Source: Fratercula arctica (taxonomy: Eukaryota > Chordata > Aves > Charadriiformes > Alcidae). From it: DNA of 64,000 nt. The position numbers and the translations under genes were made by a program. Positions 26,601 through 37,664 of this stretch are shown piece by piece. Location: the NCBI GenBank assembly GCA_947846985.1, contig CANTUZ010000001.1, positions 110,253,757-110,317,756 on the forward strand, given 5' to 3'. A model generated the notes under the pieces. The model was not told the DNA's origin, ran no database searches, and saw nothing but the letters and a program-made list of their open reading frames with translations. Position 1 is the stretch's first letter. Each line of letters starts with the position of its first letter.

Positions 26601-28448
26601 TCGAGTAATTAAGGCTGGGGTTAGTACAGAGAAGGTAAATTATTTTTTCAACTTTCAAATTTTCATATCATTTAATGTCTTCATCTTAGATAAGGCAGTT
26701 CAAGTCTTTAGTATACTATTTTGCTTTAACAGATAACATAATAGCTTTTACACAAGACCCTTTTGTATAAGGGATGTTTTGTTTGTTAAGATGAGATAGA
26801 CTGCCGTGGTGGTGGAGCACATGCCTGCATGACACACTATCCTCCTTTCTCTCCTCTCTGCTTGAAGAACAGTTGTTTCCCAAAGACGTGCCTTCCCCAG
26901 GCCCCTGGGAAGCCACACTAGCATCTAATAGTGCAACCAAAGCTCAATGTCCCATTTTTCCTTCAAGAAAGACAGGAACTCCCTCCTCCTCTTTTCTTTT
27001 TTTTTTTTCCTTCCATTTCTTATTTTACAAATCTATACTAATCTTCAGTTGAGAGTTGACTTCCAAGGAAACCACGCTTTTTCCTGTATTTTTCACATCT
27101 TAGGAGTGTTTCCTGGAGGAAAAAGCAGCAGAAAGATGCATGTGTATAACTAACCCATCAATATTTCTACTTTGTCCTGACCTATCATCCTATATGTCTG
27201 CTGTAATTCATTATATTTATGATGTGGTTGTAATCTAGTTGCTCCCAGGGAAGCAGAATAGTTTCTCTTGTTTCTACTGTACCCCCATAAATAGGGCCAC
27301 TTGGGTACAACTGAAAGTAGTCTGGAACGAATAGGGAGAGGGGAGGATGACCCTTGTCTGAAAGACCAACAATGTTATTTTCTCAGAAACCAAGCCCTGG
27401 TGAAAGAAACTTTAAAGTGGAATATGTTAGGTCCATCCATTGTTCTGTTAGCCTCTCGGAGTCTTAAGTTTTGACCAAAACCAATACGCTTCTCCTATGG
27501 ACTAAGAACACGGAACAACATAATCACTACACGTCCAACAACATTCCAGGTACTGGCCAGTGAGGGAAACAAATACAGGGTATATTCTTAACCTGATGTG
27601 TAGTTTTTGCGTACAGCGCTCTCCAGCCGTTCCTCAGAGCCTTTCCCTTTCAAACAGACATTAATCTTGTAGCCACTCTACAGACACAGAGCTAGTATCA
27701 AATATTGTGCACACTGTCTTGTTTTCAGAGTGATTCTTTTTGGCATGACTGTCCTCAATAGAGAGAAGATGCTCAGGTCACACCAGGAATAGAATCCACA
27801 CTTGAACAGAGTCCTAGTTAAAAAACCAAACCAAACCCAAAAAAAGCAAAAAAAAAAAAGCCCAACCCCCCAAAACCAGAGACAAACACATCAGTGAAGA
27901 ACCAGCATTCAGAAGTCTGCCGTAGCAGCTGAAGTCCTTCACATTTTTCCCACTGTAATTCGCTGAGGCAAAACAAAGTGCAGTGGAAGGAAAACAGAAT
28001 AGCAAACGTTATGTCCTGCCAACCCACATGAAATATTGATGATAACCCATGTGGAAAAGAATTTAATGTTGAAGTTTATCAGCACTTGACACATGACACA
28101 TTCTGAATAATTAGGAATTACTGTAGGTGATAGATAGACCAGAGCTTTGTGTCAATAGGAAGGGTCAGTTTCATAGCAGCCTTAATCTGTATAGGCGTAG
28201 TCACAAAGAAGTATATTATTAATGTGAATTTCTCGTTAAAAAGAAGAAAAAAATCCACATGCACACAAAAAAAACCCACTTAAAAGAAAATCCAGGCTTT
28301 TCCTCCAAGTGAGCAGTGAAACTTGATTCATATAGGATACCAAAAAGAATGAATTTAAGAAAATGTATGTGACTAGCAAAATCTCTTAAAATCTCTTCAG
28401 CTGAGGAATCAAAGAGTATCTTCTTAACCTCTTCTGTCTTTATCTAGT
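23684..28448. other. Non-coding, nothing recognised beyond simple repeats
   Basis: A/C-only tracts occur at about 26034-26105 and 27818-27880, and A/T runs at about 24486-24512 and 25006-25018. No CR1 copy and no plausible exon were seen. Confidence 0.55.
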
Positions 28449-28494
28449 CTCTTTCCTAACCTCTCCTGTCTCTATAGAAGGGGTTAGGAAAGAG
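28449..28494. repeat. Perfect 13-bp inverted repeat (hairpin)
   Basis: Arms CTCTTTCCTAACC (28449-28461) and GGTTAGGAAAGAG (28482-28494) flank a 20-base loop. A G-T pair and two further pairs can extend the stem inward. The left arm also overlaps an imperfect direct repeat (AACCTCTTCTGTC and AACCTCTCCTGTC). Confidence 0.85.
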
Positions 28495-29308
28495 TAGCGA
28501 GTCATAGAATAGAGCTAATAATTTTGGAATGTTAAGTTCTGTGGGAAATAAGATTTAGAGAAAAATGTGGGTTTAAATCACATTCAATGTATATTTTTGA
28601 AATTGTTGTGCACAAAATTCAGAATATTTAGGAAGTTGGAGAGGTGCAAAGGAGGCAAGAGCTTCAGTTCTGTAATTCTGAAAATGAATATTGTCTGAAC
28701 AAATATGAATTATAAAAAAGTAAGATGTTCTTTATGATACCAAGTAAAATAAGCAGTTAAGCTGTTATGCAGATCTCTATAAGAAATGGTTTAAATAGAA
28801 CACGGAAACATTTGCCTGTATATTTCACACCGTGCTTCCAAAAGGAACGTTGACTCTACAAATAGCTTTGTGCGAAAAGTTTGATTTTTCACAATAAATC
28901 AGTGTTCTCAATTAAAAGCCATTCTTTTCCATTAGTTCCTATACAGCACTGACTTCCATCGTTATCTATTCCCTTCTCCGTATACTCTTGTAAGAGTTAA
29001 ATCACCAAAATGCATCTAATCACTGTATGCCGTTTATGATTTTGGGACTGGAGAGGGAAAGAATAAATTCTTGGAGATCCTTTTTTAAGAGTAAAAGTCA
29101 TTGAACATCGTTTGGCAACAACTGACAAGCAAGGCTGCACCTTCCATTCTATAATACGTTTATTTACAGTGTATCTTGAGTCATCGGCACAAAGGGTTAC
29201 GCAAAGGGATAATAACTGTCAGGGATCCTTTTCATACCTGCTGAAAAAGAACCAGTTAGGCTTTACTCAAGTAGACTCAGCTTGTAGTCCCTTTACTAGG
29301 ATTGCTTG
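28495..29308. other. Non-coding, nothing recognised
   Basis: A+T-rich sequence between the hairpin and the microsatellite. The 65-codon open frame at 29112-29309 has no supporting feature. Confidence 0.55.
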
Positions 29309-29334
29309 AAATAAATAAATAAATAAATAAATAA
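29309..29334. repeat. (AAAT)n microsatellite
   Basis: About 6.5 uninterrupted AAAT units. Confidence 0.95.
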
Positions 29335-29459
29335 TAGAAAAAAGGAAAGAGACAAGACACACACAGGCCTGGCACAAAGACCTAGTGGAGCATTAAGCAG
29401 ATGGAAGCAAAAACGTCCTGCAGGTCTGGACATAGCTTCTACTTGGAAGGAGATATGTG

Positions 29460-29760
29460 AAAAGCCGCGCGCAGCTGCCAGCCGCTGGCTAACTTAGCCT
29501 TGCTCAGGTTGCCGTTGCCAGCCTCCTGTAGCCGCTGCGGAGCTGACAGGAGCCACTCGCACAGCCCAGGCAACGTGGCAAATCGGAGCAAAGGGTTTAT
29601 TGACTAAACCCAAACAGCTGCCGCTTCTAACACAACTCCCTCCTGCTTTCAGCTCCCGCTGACTCCTGCTGTCCGGCAAGGGGTGGGCATGGCTGTGCTA
29701 CCGATAGACGGGCAGCCAGAACTATAAATACCCGCGCTCTCATTCTCCGGCTACATACTC
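29460..29760 (+). promoter_or_regulatory. Candidate TATA promoter in CpG-enriched sequence
   Basis: CpG dinucleotides, rare in the flanks, number about 17 in these 300 bases. A canonical TATAAATA lies at 29723-29730. A GGGGTGGGC box at about 29680 could bind SP1/KLF-type factors, and CAGCTG E-boxes are present. Transcription from such a TATA box would start near 29752-29758. No experimental support is available, and the strand is inferred from the TATA box and the downstream exon candidates. Confidence 0.4.
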
Positions 29761-29857
29761 AAATCTCCTCAGGCATTCACGATCTTGAAATTCAAACCAA
29801 AGCCTCCAGAAAGATGGATGGTTTCAATGCAGTTGTGCGTAGTTCTGGGGTTTTTGG

Positions 29858-29925
29858 TTTTTTTTTTTTTTTTGCTTGGTTGGTTGGTTGGGTTTTTGTT
29901 TCTTCTTTTTCTTTTTTTTTTTTTT
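29858..29925. repeat. T-rich low-complexity tract
   Basis: T16, then TTGG repeats, then T14. The second part directly precedes a CCTGGGCAG splice-acceptor-like sequence and could act as its polypyrimidine tract. Confidence 0.8.
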
Positions 29926-29936
29926 CCTGGGCAGCC

Positions 29937-31162
29937 ATGGCTATTGCTAAATCAGCACAAGAGCAGTTCGACATAATTATTTGCCGTCTCCCAGGTTGGT
30001 TAATCCCCCCTGAGTGAGGAGGCGAGCCTGCTTTGCAGCCTTAGGAAGATAGGGAAGAGAGAGCCTTCTGGCAGAAGATCAAAGAGTTCCCCTGTTCCCT
30101 TCAGACGCGTAGAAGGCAGAAGCAGCCTGAGCTTTCATTAAGGTAGCGAATGCTCTTCTCGTTTCACCGCTCAGCTGGCCATTTAGTTGACTATGGTGAT
30201 TATCTGAGGGAGGCAGAAGCCAGCAGACAGATGTAGGGTATTGCGCAAAGGAACCCCTAAAACCCTTCCCCATCAACCTGAGAAAAAGCGTCCAGCCAGA
30301 GGCGGTTTCACAAACCGGCTGTTAACTGACACGAAGTTTGCACAACTCTCTATTTAGTCGGCTACTACTAGAAGAGCAAGGCAGAGCATTTTGTGTTTCT
30401 TTTTACAGTGTGTGCGGGGTGTGGGTGCCCGGGCCGGGCCGTCAGGGGGAGCTGCCGGGCGGCCTCTGTGGTGCCGGGCCGGGGCCGCCCCGAGCTGGAC
30501 ACAGCCGGTTCCAGCCGGCTCCAACCCACCCCCCGCAGGGCACGGCTGAGCCCCGCAGCCACCATGGCGGCGCCTCGGGGAAAGCCTCTGTCAGAAAGGG
30601 CAAAACGCCGCCCGGCAGCCGGGGGAAAAGGGTGAGACACAGAGAGGCCGAAGCAGAGATTCAGGGTGGGCTATGGAAAGCCCACGCTGGCGCAGGGGAA
30701 ACCGTGAGAGGGAAGACGCCTCAGAATCACCATGTGCTGCCTGAACCCTCCCCACAACCCACTCCCTGCTGCTCGGGGCAGAGGGGAGAGAAGTTGGGAG
30801 TGAAGAAGTGATGTTAGGCCTGTGAAGAATGGCAGCGTGGAGGGAAGCTGGTTTAGCTTTTGTCTTTGTTTCTCAACGTCTGAGTGTTTTCAATTGGCAC
30901 TACGCTTAATTCATTTTCCTCAAGTCGAGTCTGTTTTGCCTGTGACAGTAAGTGGTAAGCCATCTTCCTGGCTATCTTGACACGCGGCCTTTCTCGTCCT
31001 ATTTTCTCCCTGTCCCACTCACAAGGGGGAGCAAGTGAGGAGCTGGGTGGCCGTTGGGCTGTTAGCCAAGGCTAATCGACCACACCGGCGTTAACGGCCA
31101 CGTTGCTTCGCAGAATGAGAAGGTTTCACAGAGCTTACGCGGGCTTTCCGAATTCGACCTGG
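29937..31162 (+). CDS. Candidate spliced open frame over a CpG island; gene not recognised
   Basis: Three segments bounded by plausible splice sites join in one frame: 29937-29994 (ATG in GCAGCCATGG context; acceptor T14CCTGGGCAG, donor CAG|GTTGGT), 30409-30631 (acceptor TTTCTTTTTACAG, donor AGG|GTGAGA) and 31114-31162 (acceptor GCTTCGCAG, donor TGG|GTAAGA). The lengths of 58, 223 and 49 bases total exactly 110 codons without a stop. A second ATG in near-perfect Kozak context (GCCACCATGG) at 30564 lies in the same frame and could be the true start, giving a basic, Ala/Pro/Arg-rich N-terminus beginning MAAPRGKPLSERAKRR. I do not recognise the protein. Later exons would lie downstream, but none was identified. 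It could equally be the 5' end of a long non-coding RNA, or the frame agreement could be chance. Confidence 0.25.
30409..30640 (+). promoter_or_regulatory. CpG island
   Basis: About two dozen CpG dinucleotides occur in some 230 bases, with very high G+C, against a CpG-poor A+T-rich background. Such islands in vertebrates usually mark promoters or first exons. The ATG at 30564 with its GCCACC context and the donor at 30632 fit a first coding exon on the plus strand. A minus-strand start cannot be excluded, since a 90-codon frame is open there too. Confidence 0.65.
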
Positions 31163-34100
31163 GTAAGAAGCAGAGAGCTCTTTGGGAATGTTTTTGAAAA
31201 ACATCTTGAAAAATCTAGAACAAAAACATTTTGTGATATTGGAATTCCCCATGGGGGGGGGGAAAGCAGCAATCTCTAACAGCCATTAAGCAGTACAGAT
31301 TCGGGCTCGCTACGGCTCTTAATTCATGCATCCACGTGCATGCCAGAGGCAAGAACACACTGGATCAAGGCAGAACTCTCCACTTCACAACGGCAGCAAT
31401 TTTCTATGCACTTAGTGTATGCGTGAATGACTTTTCAAGGTGGAGTGAGAACCCCTGTTTTCTAGTAAAGCTTTTCATTGCAGACATGGCCTTATAGAAA
31501 GAAGTGAATGAATGCAAGTCCATAAATTCTGCACCAGAAAAAAAGGGAAATCAGAACTGTGCATGACAAAATCCGTGGTAAGACATAATTTATAAGACCA
31601 CATGTCAAGTCATACTTACAACAGAAATGAAGGCACCACGGTTTCTAGAATGAAAAAGCCACTCCACAGCACTTGGATTGCTTGATAGTGACAGATGACA
31701 GCTAGAAAACATGGCCTCCAAATTTCATATATCATAGTGCAGATTGATGCATGCATATACTGCACTTTGAAAAACCTCCACTGTTTTGGTTGTGGGTTTT
31801 TTTTTGTTTTTTTTTTGTTTTTTTTTTTTTTTCATCATGATAGAATAATCTAAGAGCCTTTTCCTTGCTGTATATCAAGATAAACTGTGACGTGAAAAGC
31901 AAACATCAAACAACAACAAAAGCTTATTTCTGTATATTTACTAGATCTCCAAAGAGATAGTGAAAACCCGTATCGGTTTTATTTGAACCATGTACAACTG
32001 TCACATGTACCTTTTTTCTTTAAATGCACAGCTGTCTAATTGAGCATTAACAATCTAATAAGGTACACAACAGGACCTGAAGAGCAACTTTTCTTTCAGA
32101 CCCTGCAGTGCACAGGTTCTGTATCACTCCCAGCTTCTCAATTAGATCATAATTATAACATGCCTCATTTAGAGCTACAGGAACCCTGACCCTGTCAACA
32201 GTACTGGACCATAACGTGTCTGTCTTAATTAGATCTGATTAGTTCTGGGCCCAGATTTCATTGTGAATCTTAGCTCCGTTAAAAACTGCTCATCTGTTTG
32301 GCAGCTGTGGGTATCGCTGAGCCTTTTCCATCATAGAGCATGGGTGTACTTTGCTCCTCCTGACTCTCCTGAGACATGAGGACTCAATGCAGCATTTTTG
32401 TTTAGCCCTCAGAATAAGGCAGATTATGGAAAGTAAAGGAAAGAGGTAAAAGAGAAGTCTTAAGTGTTTCATGGACAATTTCACACTGTCTCAGACTGGT
32501 CAATTATAGCATAATGAGGCTTAAAATTTGTAGTAGCAAGTCCTATTTTGGGAAAAATAAGGGATTTTTGTAAAAAAACCTTCACAAATATGTTGAAATT
32601 GGAGACCCATAAAAATGCAAAGTCACATATGTCATCTATGAGTGGCAGAAAGGTGCACAAAAGTGGTGTGGTGTTTGTTTGTTGTTGTCATTTGGGGGGC
32701 TGTTGGATTATTTTTTGTTGGTTTTGTTTTGTTTTGTTCTCAGCATTACAATTCTGGGGATATTTCTCCACTGCAGTATTTTGAGCATATTTTAATAATC
32801 TAACAATGTATAAGAGCCTCTCACCTGTAAAGATTTAATTTAATCTTGAGTTTTTGCAGCACACGATACAAATAAAAGAAATTACACCCATTTTAATACC
32901 CTTTCCCTCTTCTACATTGTAATAATTTATTTTTCTTCTGTATCATGCTTTTGGGTTGATATCAGGAGACCAATATGATTTTTCCTCTTATTGAGATAAC
33001 TATTATAACAGACATTCCCTAAGAATTAGTTAGCACTCCATACTAACAGCCCTAATTCCCACAGTTAGCTTTCATAACTGTGTACCACTTTAAAAAAAAC
33101 CAAAAACAGCAAAAAACCAAACTCAAAAACATAGTTTACAGAAAAATACTACTACAATTCAAGTGCTAGAATTTATTCCGTATCCAAATTATACTACTTT
33201 TTTTGATTGCAAACACCCCTTTCTTAAATCCCCCAACGATTCTCACGTACTGGTTATAATTGCAGTGGAAAGCTGAAACACGCTCAGTGTTATAAATGCA
33301 GACTTAAAAGCTGTCAGTGTATACAATATGCCTACAAATGTATTGGCTAAAAAAGGCATTTCCAAGGACTTCTACTAGTTTCAAAAATGCAGAATTTGAT
33401 TTAAATAAAGGGACAACTCAGGCCACTCACAGAAGGCTGTCTCTACAGAGCTACAGTTTTTAATCCTCACTCTCTGCACATCTCTGGTTTTTAGCAAATG
33501 AGAGAAGTTCTATGTGCTAACAGATTGTTTCTAGATGTATTCTAATGTCACAGCAATAGTAACTTGCATCTATCCAAATATAGTTAATTTAGTATGAATT
33601 CCCAAGGATTACAGAAGTTAGGAGTATCTGAACAACATGAAAAGGCACAATCTCATAAAACTTACTGTTCAAATCAAAGTCTAAGAACAACTGAGCATTT
33701 TGACAAGACATTTTTCAGAAGTCAGAGCTAATGGACACCTTCTTCCAAGTTAACATAAGAGGTGATATCAGAGTAAGACTACTTTGTTTAAAAAACCCAA
33801 ATACTAGTGCATGCTTCACTATCAATGCAACACTTTTTTTTTTAAAGTCAGAATTTAAAAGTTTAGTTTTATGAAGAAAACTGAATAAATGAAGAAAATC
33901 CAAAATTGTTTTTTTTCCCCTCTCTTCTGTATATCACAATAAGTATTGCAGCAAGTACAAAAATACTCAATTACAAAGCTTCCATTACTATAACTCCTAG
34001 AAGTCTTTTTTTTTTTTTTTGAGTATGAAAATCTTAAGCAGGAGGTAAGGAACAGGTATATTTAACCACAACCATACTATCTGTGTAGCAAAAAGAATTG

Positions 34101-34499
34101 AAATAAAACAACCAACCCACCTTAGTTCAAAACCATAACTCCAAGCCTACTATTGTTCCTTCCTGCTTCCCAAGCTTAAATAGAGGTTACCTGAAAATTA
34201 CATTATATAGAAAGTCCTAAAAAAACCAGAGAGTTTAAATTCTTAGATTTTATTAAAGAACAGAAAATTAGAAGCAAAATGCTTCTAATAGAAGAAATAA
34301 CTATGTCTTTAGAAGTTTCTGATGTCACAGCAGATGGTACCCCAGGTATACTTACATATACGATATTAGCGCTTTTTTTTTTTTTTAGTATTCATTAATA
34401 ATAATGAAAAAAATCCATCTATTGCATATGCCTCTTCTGAAATTTCATCTTAGAACTTCTTTTCTGTAAGCATTGTTACTGTCCGTTGAAAAAAAGTTT
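31163..34499. other. Non-coding, putative first large intron or intergenic
   Basis: A G10 run lies at 31253-31262 and a G/T-only tract with long T runs at about 31781-31832. The rest is unique A+T-rich sequence. No later exon for the CpG-island candidate could be identified. Confidence 0.5.
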
Positions 34500-35900
34500 T
34501 CTGATTTTAGGAGTCCCAGTAGAGTAGAGGAAGGATATCCTTTCAATCTCCCATCTCTACTTCTTCATTCTACCAGCTGTGCTCCTTCAAATGCAGCTGA
34601 GGATACCACTGACCATCTCTGCTGCCAGGGCAGGCTGCTGGCTCATGCTGAGCTTGCTGTCACCAGGAAGCAAGTCCTTCTCTGCAGAGCTGTTCCCCAG
34701 CTTGTTATGTTGCCAGGGGTATTTCTTCTTAAGTGCCAGACTTCGCATTTGTCCTTTCTGAACTTCCTAATGTTCCATTACTTCAGCCTAAATCCATTCA
34801 ATCAGTGTTTTGCTCATCTAGTTGTCCATCCACTCAGACTGTAGTGGCTTAACTTGGGCCCAGGAACCCCCAGGCATTGGGGAAAACTTTGCTAAAGCTG
34901 AGGTAAGTGACATGCACTGCTTTTCCCTCACCTGCAAATCCAGTTATTGTATTACAGAAGATAAGGTTGGTCAGACATGATTTACCCTTGGTAACACCAT
35001 TCGTTCCCAGCCACTGCCTTCATGGGCCCAAAAATTCTACTCGGTGATTTGCCCAGAGATTGAAGTGAGGTCTGTCATTCCCCAGATTGTCCTTTTGGCC
35101 TTTTCTGGAGGCGAGGGGTGTGTGACAGCTGCCATTGATACGTTCTCCTGGTCTCCCTAGCAACATTGCATATGGAAGAGAAGCAGGAGAAACTGTCCAA
35201 GGGCCAGATGATCCTTGGCAGCCCCCATGACATCTCAGCTCTGAGTCACCAGGCAAGCCTCCCTAGACAGTAGGTCAGGTCAGCAAATGGGGCCCGTCCC
35301 CTGCAGTAGGGATTCTCCCACCATGATCCCTTGGCACATCTTTTCCTGGTGGGCATGATGTTCAGGCTCTGCACCTCTGACTTCCCCAGAAGGAGCTCCC
35401 AGAGCCTTGTTTGCCATCAGAGCGCCAAACCTATTCTGCAGGTACTGATCTGTGGGGTCAGACAGAGCCAATCCTCTTGCTGCTGGAAGCCACAAGCCTC
35501 CAGCCTTTGTCATGATGGCAGTCCCCATTTGCAACTCAATCAAGCAGCCTCCCTCTGCCCCTCTTCTGTGCAGACGGGGTGCAGGCACCTTTCTACAGGG
35601 TTCCTGTGAAGACCCTTGTGCTCCATTTTTCCTCTTCCCTGGTGCCATGTACTCTGCTCACCTCCTCCTGCAGCACCCTAACACGGCAGGGACAGCCTCG
35701 CTGGCAGCACACACCTCCACAGGTGGGCAAGGACCCTGGTACCATCCAGTTCCTGGAGAACCAATCCCAGCCAGCTGTCCCCATAATTCTGCCAAGTTCA
35801 GAGCACGGCTGGGCTGGCACAGCTACCCCAGCCAGGGTGGGGAAATGGGCACGGCCGCCCCAGCCCCAGCCTTGAACAATCCACAGCTGAGTTTCTAACC
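34500..35900 (-). mobile_element. Ancient CR1 with ORF1 and RT remnants, internally deleted
   Basis: On the minus strand, 35,650 to about 35,150 resembles CR1 ORF1. It has an N-R-F-G-A-L block and then VGESLLQGTGPIC at about 35283-35321, matching the G-D-S-L-L-R-G-T-type start of the esterase-like (SGNH) domain known in avian CR1 ORF1. LLSREAC and LLLLFH remnants follow. From about 35,100 down to 34,500 the sequence resembles reverse transcriptase: TDLTSISG, GKSCLTNLI, then EGKAVHVTYLSFSK, and finally the KDLG and S-Q-Q-P-A-L-A-A area. The endonuclease and the catalytic core between them are missing, and stops and frame changes are frequent. The 5' limit is uncertain; the G+C-rich sequence up to about 35,900 may be CR1 5' UTR. 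Confidence 0.65.
35280..35648 (-). pseudogene. CR1 ORF1 esterase-like remnant
   Basis: This is the longest intact frame of the old CR1, 122 codons including a fortuitous stop. The nucleophile motif of the SGNH hydrolase fold, normally G-D-S-L, reads G-E-S-L (35304-35318), and the frame ends right after the T-G-P-I-C block, where the family continues with R-P-D. In related CR1 elements ORF1 is an RNA-binding accessory protein with an esterase domain. This copy is non-functional because the domain is truncated. Identification rests on recalled family motifs, not on a search. Confidence 0.55.
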
Positions 35901-36012
35901 CCAATGTCCTGGCTTGAGGTAAAACAGAACCAATTTCCTGTTCAGTAATTTTACTGCATAAACTGCTGGTTGCTGTCTCCACAGGCAAGAAAAATAGGTT
36001 ATCTTCTTGCAA

Positions 36013-36339
36013 TGGACTTGAGGTTGGGCATATCTCACCTAAAATTAGAGGTTCATTTTATTTTCTTTTTTCATACGCTGTAACTGACAAGCACCTTTCT
36101 TTAAAGGTCAGAGAAATTTAAGGCTCGCATGAAAACCTTAACGATGGATGAATCCACTTTTACTTAAAGTTTCCTCTACCACAAGTGATGCATACACTAA
36201 ATAGGATTCAAAACTACACTGTCATTTAAGTAAGCCAAATTTATCTTCCACTTACTGGAACATGTGTACTTCCATTATTTTCAGCAGAATCTATACAGTC
36301 GTAAGAACAAACAAAACTGCTAAGCTTTACAGGGCAGAG
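36013..36339. other. Non-coding, nothing recognised
   Basis: A+T-rich sequence without an open frame or repeat. The sequence just left of it (35900-36012) may belong to the old CR1 or to another repeat. Confidence 0.5.
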
Positions 36340-36640
36340 ACCTTGTTTCCGATTAAATCTGCAAGGGAGCATGCAAGCTACAGGGGTTGTAAACACGTTA
36401 AACAGTAATTACAATTTGGCCACTGACCCAAGTGAGTTGCAAGTGCTAATTTAGGGAAAATTTTAATCTCATTTGCATTAAAGTGATCATCATTAAACTC
36501 TCTGCAAATTCTTTCGCAAGTAATTACACAAACACAATATTTATTAGGTATTAAACACACAGAATGCCATGGTAATCTCTGCAGTTTTATCCCAGTGAAT
36601 AAACACAAATCTTTGTGAATCTGTGCAGATTTCTGCCTGA
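36340..36640. promoter_or_regulatory. Candidate conserved non-coding element (homeodomain/POU-like sites)
   Basis: Two copies of AGTAATTACA (36404-36413 and 36519-36528) and a perfect octamer ATTTGCAT at 36471-36478 lie within 130 bases, together with further TAAT and ATTA cores. GTAATTAC is a palindromic homeodomain-type site, and ATTTGCAT is the classical POU octamer. Clustering in repeat-free sequence is typical of developmental enhancers, but such words are also common in A+T-rich DNA. No alignment could be made. Confidence 0.25.
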
Positions 36641-36995
36641 TCTCTGCTCTCTATTAAGAGTGTGTCAATGTTTGCAGAAACAGAACATTTATCATAAAAT
36701 TCCATGCATGCAACTTACTATAAGTTAAAAAAAAATATATTTTGAAGAATGAGATCACCTATTTTGCAAAGCATTGCTATAAACACTAAAAGTTAATTAG
36801 CTCACTACTTTAAGATACTATGACCTCACTACATGAGGTTTCATAAAAGAAGGAAAAAAACCAAGCTTTTATGCAATACTTACTGCAATTAACCATAGAA
36901 AAAATACTTGCATGGAAAGATTAATGTGTTTTTTATAATAAATAGTGTAAATAAAAATGAGCATTACAAATCACTGGGAATGATTTTATTGAATT

Positions 36996-37080
36996 TATAT
37001 CGACTAACAAAATACAGTACAAGTTTATATTCGAGTATATAAAGAAACAGAATTCATGCTGCATTTTGTTAGTTGATATA
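36996..37080. ncRNA. 85-nt imperfect hairpin, candidate pre-miRNA-like structure
   Basis: The 18-base arms TATATCGACTAACAAAAT (36996-37013) and ATTTTGTTAGTTGATATA (37063-37080) pair at 17 of 18 positions, with the odd one a G-T type pair on one strand. After a one-base mismatch the stem continues with five more pairs (CAGTA with TGCTG), leaving a loop of about 37 bases. Size and shape resemble a microRNA precursor, but I do not recognise a known microRNA in either arm. A miniature inverted repeat or chance is also possible. Confidence 0.35.
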
Positions 37081-37664
37081 TTTACATTCCTTTTTGGTCA
37101 TGTTGACGTTTCCGCAATACTGTTTCAGATTCATTCCTAATTTCATTACATCAGCTGACAGTGCAATGCCCAAGCACTTCATGCTCTAACAGTGGTTAAA
37201 GGACATCAGCTCACAGAAGTTAGCATATTACTGGTTTTCAATTAGTATTTAAAAAAATACATATATTCAACATACCACAGATAGATTTCTACAGATTAAT
37301 GATGGCTATCAGTTATCCATGCATGGGCTAACTCAGAAGAATCGCCTTTTCAGGAGCACACAGAAAACTGTATTCCTACCTTCTGAGGGCTTCCCAAACT
37401 TGCCTAATTTTGCTTCCCTTTTAAATCATTCAGGCTCCTGAAAGGAACCAGTAAGTTTTCCCTCCGTTTCCAAAACCTTTTGATGTGCTGTATCCTACCG
37501 GGAGTGCACAAGCCTATTCAGACAAGAATAGCAGCATGGAAATTTCTTTCAGCAGCACAGAACAGGTAAGTACTAGTTTCTGCCTTCTTGACCCAGAAAG
37601 GCTGGCAATACCTGAAAGCAGGTACATCGATAAAGAACAAGTCTGCCATAGGTAAGAGCACCGG
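37081..37664. other. Non-coding between the hairpin and a CR1
   Basis: Unique A+T-rich sequence with no open frame worth noting. Confidence 0.5.

Noticed and set aside
35900..36012. Possible LTR or other repeat just upstream of the old CR1
   Set aside because: The wording resembles avian interspersed repeats, but no terminal TG...CA pair, primer-binding site or partner copy could be found.
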